NCBI GenBank assembly: GCA_008000375.1
Contig: SMOI01000094.1
Location: forward strand, 33,999 to 97,998
Length of the DNA: 64,000 bases
Source of the DNA: Poteriospumella lacustris
Lineage: Eukaryota; Sar; Chrysophyceae; Chromulinales; Dinobryaceae
Direction: 5' to 3'
Shown here: piece after piece, positions 59,144-64,000 of the stretch
Numbering within the stretch: position 1 is the first letter of the stretch
How the letters are laid out: each line of letters begins with the position of its first letter
Notes under the pieces: model-generated
Told to the model about the DNA's origin: nothing
Databases searched by the model: none
Seen by the model: only the letters and a program-made list of their open reading frames with translations
Translations under genes and position numbers: made by a program

Positions 59144-61398
59144 GCTCGGCTGCCATTCCAACGGTCAGTTCTGGTGGCGAATCCTGCATATCTGATGAAC
59201 GTTTGGCGATTGTGCTTGTCTTATGCCATGGAACAACTCACAAATCTTCAGCATTTATCACACTCGAGAAGAACGTTCCTTTGTATTGTCCTCAGAGTAT
59301 ATTTTGGCTTCCTCATCAATGTCGTCCAACCGTCTCTCTATGAGAGTGTCCACTGGCGATGCAACCAATCGTTTGCTGCCAGAAATTTTCAAGCATAAGC
59401 TTGTCCACATGGCCGAAGAAGCAATCACATCCCTTCAAAACATTTGGGCCGAAGCTGGGTACGAAGAGAGCGAACGCCAGCGTTTGCTTGGCGAATTGCT
59501 CAACAAGCTGAAGACCTCGTGCGCCAACGAGGTTGCCGCCGAAGAACAAATTTTGGCCCATGCTCGTCAGGAGGTTGAAACATTGACCGCCGATGTTATT
59601 ACGAAGCACTCGCAGCTTGGACGAGTGGCCAGGCTTGACCATGTGGCGAAGATGACCGTTACTGACAAGCTCACCGAGCTCGACAAGATCCTGACAACGA
59701 TTTCGAAGGAAGTCGATGAGCGACAGTCTCTGTTCGACAAAGAAATGGTGGTTATCTCCACGATTTCTCAAGATCTGGGAGAGCCGATGCCTTCGACGAA
59801 CGCATTCGACGGCCCCGCTGGGACTCCGTTTTTGTCCGATGTTCGGCTGAACTTGATGAAGGACTACCGTGCTCGACTGGAAACTCAGCGCCAACAACGC
59901 CGCCAGGAGTTGGAGACGCTCTACCGAGAGTGCATCACCCACATGCAAGACATGTGCTACGTGGAGGAAGGCTCGATTCACCCGGAAGAGCAGGCGGCTT
60001 TCAAAGAGTTGGATGCCGCGATCGCCCGTTTCGGTCGCGCCCTTCAAGTCAACAACAATACCGAACTTCCCTTGGCTGCGATGACGAAACAGCACGTACA
60101 GCAATTGACCCTTCGTGTGGAGAAGCTTGTGGAAGAAAAGGAGCATCGTCGGTCGGAGCTGAGCAAAACTGGAGAGGAGATCGCTCGACTGTGGTCGCTT
60201 CTTCGCGTTGAGCGTGCTGATCGTGAGGCGTTCACTGCTTCGTTCAAGAAGAACTTGTCCTTGGAGACCTTACGAAAGGGCTATTCAGAAGCGGGCAGAT
60301 TGCGACAGCTCCGCAAGGAATCGTTGGGTTCCGTATTGTCTGTCCTGCGCGGCGACATCGAAACGTTGTGGGTGGAGATCGGCATGCTCTCCTCACCCGT
60401 GGCCGCACAAGAGTGCCCCAACGCGCAAGAAACAGAACTGTGCCGCCAAGAGTTTTCTGATTTCTTCGTCCCTGGCGAGGAGGCCACCGAGGAGTTGCTG
60501 GACGCACACGAGACGTACTTCTCGAACTTGCGCCAGCGAGTGGAGGAATTGCGTCCGCTGTTGTTGAAGATCCATCGCCGTGAAGTCATCGTTCAAGAGC
60601 GCATTGAGCTCGAGCAGCTTCAAATGAACCCTGAGCGTCTGACAGCTCGTGGTCCCAACGCCCGCGAGGAGCGCAAGCGCGAAGAAGCGATGACCAATCG
60701 AGTGAAGAACCTCGACAAGCTGACCAAGGAGATCGTCGCGGCGATTGTCGCCTATGAGAAGGAAGCGTCCACTGAGAAGCCCTTTTCGTACGGTGGCGAA
60801 CGCTACAGCGACCGTATCGCACGTCAAGAGGAGGCCTACACCGAGCTGCGCGAAGCATTGCGCAATGCGCGCAAGAGCGGAAAGAAGGACATCGCTGGCA
60901 TTGTGGCAGCGGCCACCGCCAACAGCAACTTGTTCATGAGTGCGAGCATGGGCAATTTGAGCAGTACGGCTTCCTCCAGCAGTGCTCCTTCCTCCCGCGC
61001 TTCGACTGCCACCCCCGCGAAGTCCGTTGGCATGACGCCAAAAACTGCCCGTCATGCCTCGGCAGCGTCCACCACCGCCGACCACGACACTGAAAACCAG
61101 CCCGTGGTGAGCAACAGCTTGTCCAGCAGCAGTCGCACCCGCACCGTGAGCAAAGATCTCTCGTCGCGTATCCCGACGTATCAGTCGTCCAACAATGTGG
61201 CGACGGTGAACACGGCGAAGGAGGTTCCGCGAGGTGACAACGACCGCGACTCCGACAACACGTTGTACACGTCCGTCACCGAAGTGAAGGAGCGTCACTC
61301 TGGCGGAAGTGTCACAGTGGTGCGTGAGACTGTAGAATGCTAATGAGACTCACACTTGTATCCCGTCTCTATAGATCCATACGGACGACATCTCGAGC
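59144..61398 (+). repeat. Left arm of a large inverted repeat
   Basis: Bases 59144-61398 are the reverse complement of 61746-64000 (position x pairs with 123144 minus x). I checked both arm ends by eye, and the conceptual translations in all frames of both arms agree, so identity is complete or nearly so over 2255 bp. The outer limit is set by the window edge and not by the repeat. Confidence 0.95.
59319..61343 (+). CDS. ASE1: Ase1/PRC1/MAP65-type microtubule bundling protein, left copy
   Basis: One exon; 674 residues if the ATG at 59319 (Met-Ser-Ser-Asn-Arg) is used. An earlier in-frame ATG at 59223 would add 32 residues, but that stretch is AT-rich and looks like leader. The family start motif is present (Leu-Gln-Asn-Ile-Trp-Ala-Glu-Ala-Gly with following Glu-Glu-Ser-Glu-Arg-Gln-Arg), then long coiled coils, and the conserved microtubule-binding region near residues 440-540 (Thr-Ala-Arg-Gly-Pro-Asn-Ala-Arg-Glu-Glu-Arg-Lys-Arg, Asn-Leu-Asp-Lys-Leu-Thr, Lys-Pro-Phe-Ser-Tyr-Gly-Gly-Glu). 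The tail is Ser/Thr-rich with Thr-Pro and Lys sites as in CDK-regulated relatives. Such proteins cross-link antiparallel microtubules in the spindle midzone. An identical copy faces it. Confidence 0.9.
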   Translation: MSSNRLSMRVSTGDATNRLLPEIFKHKLVHMAEEAITSLQNIWAEAGYEESERQRLLGELLNKLKTSCANEVAAEEQILAHARQEVETLTADVITKHSQLGRVARLDHVAKMTVTDKLTELDKILTTISKEVDERQSLFDKEMVVISTISQDLGEPMPSTNAFDGPAGTPFLSDVRLNLMKDYRARLETQRQQRRQELETLYRECITHMQDMCYVEEGSIHPEEQAAFKELDAAIARFGRALQVNNNTELPLAAMTKQHVQQLTLRVEKLVEEKEHRRSELSKTGEEIARLWSLLRVERADREAFTASFKKNLSLETLRKGYSEAGRLRQLRKESLGSVLSVLRGDIETLWVEIGMLSSPVAAQECPNAQETELCRQEFSDFFVPGEEATEELLDAHETYFSNLRQRVEELRPLLLKIHRREVIVQERIELEQLQMNPERLTARGPNAREERKREEAMTNRVKNLDKLTKEIVAAIVAYEKEASTEKPFSYGGERYSDRIARQEEAYTELREALRNARKSGKKDIAGIVAAATANSNLFMSASMGNLSSTASSSSAPSSRASTATPAKSVGMTPKTARHASAASTTADHDTENQPVVSNSLSSSSRTRTVSKDLSSRIPTYQSSNNVATVNTAKEVPRGDNDRDSDNTLYTSVTEVKERHSGGSVTVVRETVEC

Positions 61399-61745
61399 AC
61401 CGTAGCCTCGTTGGGTAGCACTAACAGAATCGCTAAATAATTTCCAAATGACACCACCCTCTCTCTCCCTTCGTTTGCGTCGGAGTTTCAATGATTAACC
61501 GTGTTTAGGGGGCGGCGATGCGGATGAAGACTGTCGAGGGACTTCAGCAGTGTACACTCGACCCCGTCGCTGCAGTCCCTCGATGGGCGCGACCAGTAAG
61601 CACGCAATCCACGCATTGCCGTCTCCCAACAATGGACGATTGGTTATTAAAACTCCCACTAACAAAGATGGTGTAACAAAGGGAGAGAGGGTGGAGTCAT
61701 TAGGTTGGATTACAGATTCTTTCGCTCTCCAACGATGGGCATGGC
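61399..61745. repeat. Centre of the inverted repeat, diverged between sides
   Basis: The two halves of this 347-bp stretch are still alignable as inverted copies (for example CACCACCCTCTCTCTCCCTT at left against the complement of AAGGGAGAGAGGGTGGAGTC at right) but differ by many substitutions and indels. A final perfect-but-one stem, 61534-61548 with 61569-61583, closes the centre around a 20-base loop containing GTGTACAC. So the arms meet almost directly, with no unrelated spacer. Confidence 0.85.
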
Positions 61746-64000
61746 GCTCGAGATGTCGTCCGTATGGATCTATAGAGACGGGATACAAGTGTGAGTCTCA
61801 TTAGCATTCTACAGTCTCACGCACCACTGTGACACTTCCGCCAGAGTGACGCTCCTTCACTTCGGTGACGGACGTGTACAACGTGTTGTCGGAGTCGCGG
61901 TCGTTGTCACCTCGCGGAACCTCCTTCGCCGTGTTCACCGTCGCCACATTGTTGGACGACTGATACGTCGGGATACGCGACGAGAGATCTTTGCTCACGG
62001 TGCGGGTGCGACTGCTGCTGGACAAGCTGTTGCTCACCACGGGCTGGTTTTCAGTGTCGTGGTCGGCGGTGGTGGACGCTGCCGAGGCATGACGGGCAGT
62101 TTTTGGCGTCATGCCAACGGACTTCGCGGGGGTGGCAGTCGAAGCGCGGGAGGAAGGAGCACTGCTGGAGGAAGCCGTACTGCTCAAATTGCCCATGCTC
62201 GCACTCATGAACAAGTTGCTGTTGGCGGTGGCCGCTGCCACAATGCCAGCGATGTCCTTCTTTCCGCTCTTGCGCGCATTGCGCAATGCTTCGCGCAGCT
62301 CGGTGTAGGCCTCCTCTTGACGTGCGATACGGTCGCTGTAGCGTTCGCCACCGTACGAAAAGGGCTTCTCAGTGGACGCTTCCTTCTCATAGGCGACAAT
62401 CGCCGCGACGATCTCCTTGGTCAGCTTGTCGAGGTTCTTCACTCGATTGGTCATCGCTTCTTCGCGCTTGCGCTCCTCGCGGGCGTTGGGACCACGAGCT
62501 GTCAGACGCTCAGGGTTCATTTGAAGCTGCTCGAGCTCAATGCGCTCTTGAACGATGACTTCACGGCGATGGATCTTCAACAACAGCGGACGCAATTCCT
62601 CCACTCGCTGGCGCAAGTTCGAGAAGTACGTCTCGTGTGCGTCCAGCAACTCCTCGGTGGCCTCCTCGCCAGGGACGAAGAAATCAGAAAACTCTTGGCG
62701 GCACAGTTCTGTTTCTTGCGCGTTGGGGCACTCTTGTGCGGCCACGGGTGAGGAGAGCATGCCGATCTCCACCCACAACGTTTCGATGTCGCCGCGCAGG
62801 ACAGACAATACGGAACCCAACGATTCCTTGCGGAGCTGTCGCAATCTGCCCGCTTCTGAATAGCCCTTTCGTAAGGTCTCCAAGGACAAGTTCTTCTTGA
62901 ACGAAGCAGTGAACGCCTCACGATCAGCACGCTCAACGCGAAGAAGCGACCACAGTCGAGCGATCTCCTCTCCAGTTTTGCTCAGCTCCGACCGACGATG
63001 CTCCTTTTCTTCCACAAGCTTCTCCACACGAAGGGTCAATTGCTGTACGTGCTGTTTCGTCATCGCAGCCAAGGGAAGTTCGGTATTGTTGTTGACTTGA
63101 AGGGCGCGACCGAAACGGGCGATCGCGGCATCCAACTCTTTGAAAGCCGCCTGCTCTTCCGGGTGAATCGAGCCTTCCTCCACGTAGCACATGTCTTGCA
63201 TGTGGGTGATGCACTCTCGGTAGAGCGTCTCCAACTCCTGGCGGCGTTGTTGGCGCTGAGTTTCCAGTCGAGCACGGTAGTCCTTCATCAAGTTCAGCCG
63301 AACATCGGACAAAAACGGAGTCCCAGCGGGGCCGTCGAATGCGTTCGTCGAAGGCATCGGCTCTCCCAGATCTTGAGAAATCGTGGAGATAACCACCATT
63401 TCTTTGTCGAACAGAGACTGTCGCTCATCGACTTCCTTCGAAATCGTTGTCAGGATCTTGTCGAGCTCGGTGAGCTTGTCAGTAACGGTCATCTTCGCCA
63501 CATGGTCAAGCCTGGCCACTCGTCCAAGCTGCGAGTGCTTCGTAATAACATCGGCGGTCAATGTTTCAACCTCCTGACGAGCATGGGCCAAAATTTGTTC
63601 TTCGGCGGCAACCTCGTTGGCGCACGAGGTCTTCAGCTTGTTGAGCAATTCGCCAAGCAAACGCTGGCGTTCGCTCTCTTCGTACCCAGCTTCGGCCCAA
63701 ATGTTTTGAAGGGATGTGATTGCTTCTTCGGCCATGTGGACAAGCTTATGCTTGAAAATTTCTGGCAGCAAACGATTGGTTGCATCGCCAGTGGACACTC
63801 TCATAGAGAGACGGTTGGACGACATTGATGAGGAAGCCAAAATATACTCTGAGGACAATACAAAGGAACGTTCTTCTCGAGTGTGATAAATGCTGAAGAT
63901 TTGTGAGTTGTTCCATGGCATAAGACAAGCACAATCGCCAAACGTTCATCAGATATGCAGGATTCGCCACCAGAACTGACCGTTGGAATGGCAGCCGAGC
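61746..64000 (-). repeat. Right arm of the large inverted repeat
   Basis: Mirror of 59144-61398. It reaches the last base of the window, so the repeat may continue beyond it. Confidence 0.95.
61801..63825 (-). CDS. ASE1: Ase1/PRC1/MAP65-type microtubule bundling protein, right copy
   Basis: This copy is identical in length and translated sequence to the left copy, on the opposite strand and convergent with it; the stops are 457 bp apart. The likely ATG is at 63825, with the alternative longer start at 63921. All conserved elements described for the left copy are intact, so both genes should be functional if expressed. Identity in the coding part against divergence in the shared 3' flank suggests recent homogenisation. 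Confidence 0.9.
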   Translation of the reverse strand: MSSNRLSMRVSTGDATNRLLPEIFKHKLVHMAEEAITSLQNIWAEAGYEESERQRLLGELLNKLKTSCANEVAAEEQILAHARQEVETLTADVITKHSQLGRVARLDHVAKMTVTDKLTELDKILTTISKEVDERQSLFDKEMVVISTISQDLGEPMPSTNAFDGPAGTPFLSDVRLNLMKDYRARLETQRQQRRQELETLYRECITHMQDMCYVEEGSIHPEEQAAFKELDAAIARFGRALQVNNNTELPLAAMTKQHVQQLTLRVEKLVEEKEHRRSELSKTGEEIARLWSLLRVERADREAFTASFKKNLSLETLRKGYSEAGRLRQLRKESLGSVLSVLRGDIETLWVEIGMLSSPVAAQECPNAQETELCRQEFSDFFVPGEEATEELLDAHETYFSNLRQRVEELRPLLLKIHRREVIVQERIELEQLQMNPERLTARGPNAREERKREEAMTNRVKNLDKLTKEIVAAIVAYEKEASTEKPFSYGGERYSDRIARQEEAYTELREALRNARKSGKKDIAGIVAAATANSNLFMSASMGNLSSTASSSSAPSSRASTATPAKSVGMTPKTARHASAASTTADHDTENQPVVSNSLSSSSRTRTVSKDLSSRIPTYQSSNNVATVNTAKEVPRGDNDRDSDNTLYTSVTEVKERHSGGSVTVVRETVEC

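Larger units (their letters stand above)
58593..59222. other. Region between frataxin and the inverted repeat
   Basis: 630 bp. It includes the decayed MAP65 fragment at 58669-58806, a copy of the recurrent element at 59070-59080, and from 59144 on the left arm of the inverted repeat. Confidence 0.6.

Noticed and set aside
1-64000. CRISPR arrays, insertion sequences, bacterial operons, viral or transposon proteins
   Set aside because: Spliced eukaryotic genes throughout; no spaced direct repeats, transposase, integrase, reverse transcriptase or capsid-like sequence seen.
59144-64000. Palindrome read as a simple assembly fold-back
   Set aside because: The centre is diverged between the two sides, which a fold-back of one molecule would not give; still, only spanning reads can settle it.

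Overview
This window is nuclear DNA from a GC-rich eukaryote. Genes are dense and lie on both strands. Coding regions are broken by short GT-AG introns; those I placed are 54-103 bp and keep frame in every join. Several genes belong to cilia, basal bodies or spindles (CFAP77, CEP164-like, kinesin-9, TPX2-like, Ase1/PRC1/MAP65), so the organism is or was flagellated. I infer a free-living or parasitic protist, perhaps a stramenopile such as an oomycete relative. That placement rests on gene style only and is weak.

Layout. 1-6.4 kb: the 3' end of a Ser/Gln-rich gene, a WW-domain gene, a Ser-rich gene with an in-frame (Leu-Ser) minisatellite, and a complete serine carboxypeptidase (S10). 6.6-10.7 kb: a block of lower-GC genes (VF530/DUF2132 protein with a secretory-type leader, CDC123/D123, a RING-like/coiled-coil/C2H2 protein, an unknown acidic protein). 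11-22.4 kb: TPX2-like, ER alpha-glucosidase II (GANAB), CFAP77, and a large TPR protein. 22.9-31.3 kb: DUF268 protein, patatin-like lipase, a nuclear-type protein with a possible SnoaL/NTF2-like region, a MATH-domain protein, and a Ser-rich two-TM protein. 31.9-40.1 kb: CEP164-like protein and an annexin-like multidomain protein. 40.9-49 kb: a four-TM protein, a five-exon PAP2/glucose-6-phosphatase-like membrane protein, kinesin-9, and a SET protein. 49.4-54 kb: ER glucosidase I (MOGS) and a small single-TM protein. 54.5-57.6 kb: a gene whose N-terminus looks like a kinesin motor without a P-loop. 58.1-58.6 kb: frataxin. 59.1-64 kb: a giant inverted repeat carrying two identical, convergent Ase1/PRC1/MAP65 genes.

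Functional themes. Glucosidase I and glucosidase II, which act one after the other on N-glycans in the ER, both lie here about 33 kb apart. A microtubule/cilium set is spread over the window. A short element (CCGTTACAAATTTT or its complement) recurs in the upstream regions of at least seven genes and may be a promoter element.

The most unusual structure is the palindrome at the right end. Its coding arms are identical as far as I can see, while the roughly 175 bp on each side of the centre are clearly related but diverged. A decayed third fragment of the same gene lies just to its left.
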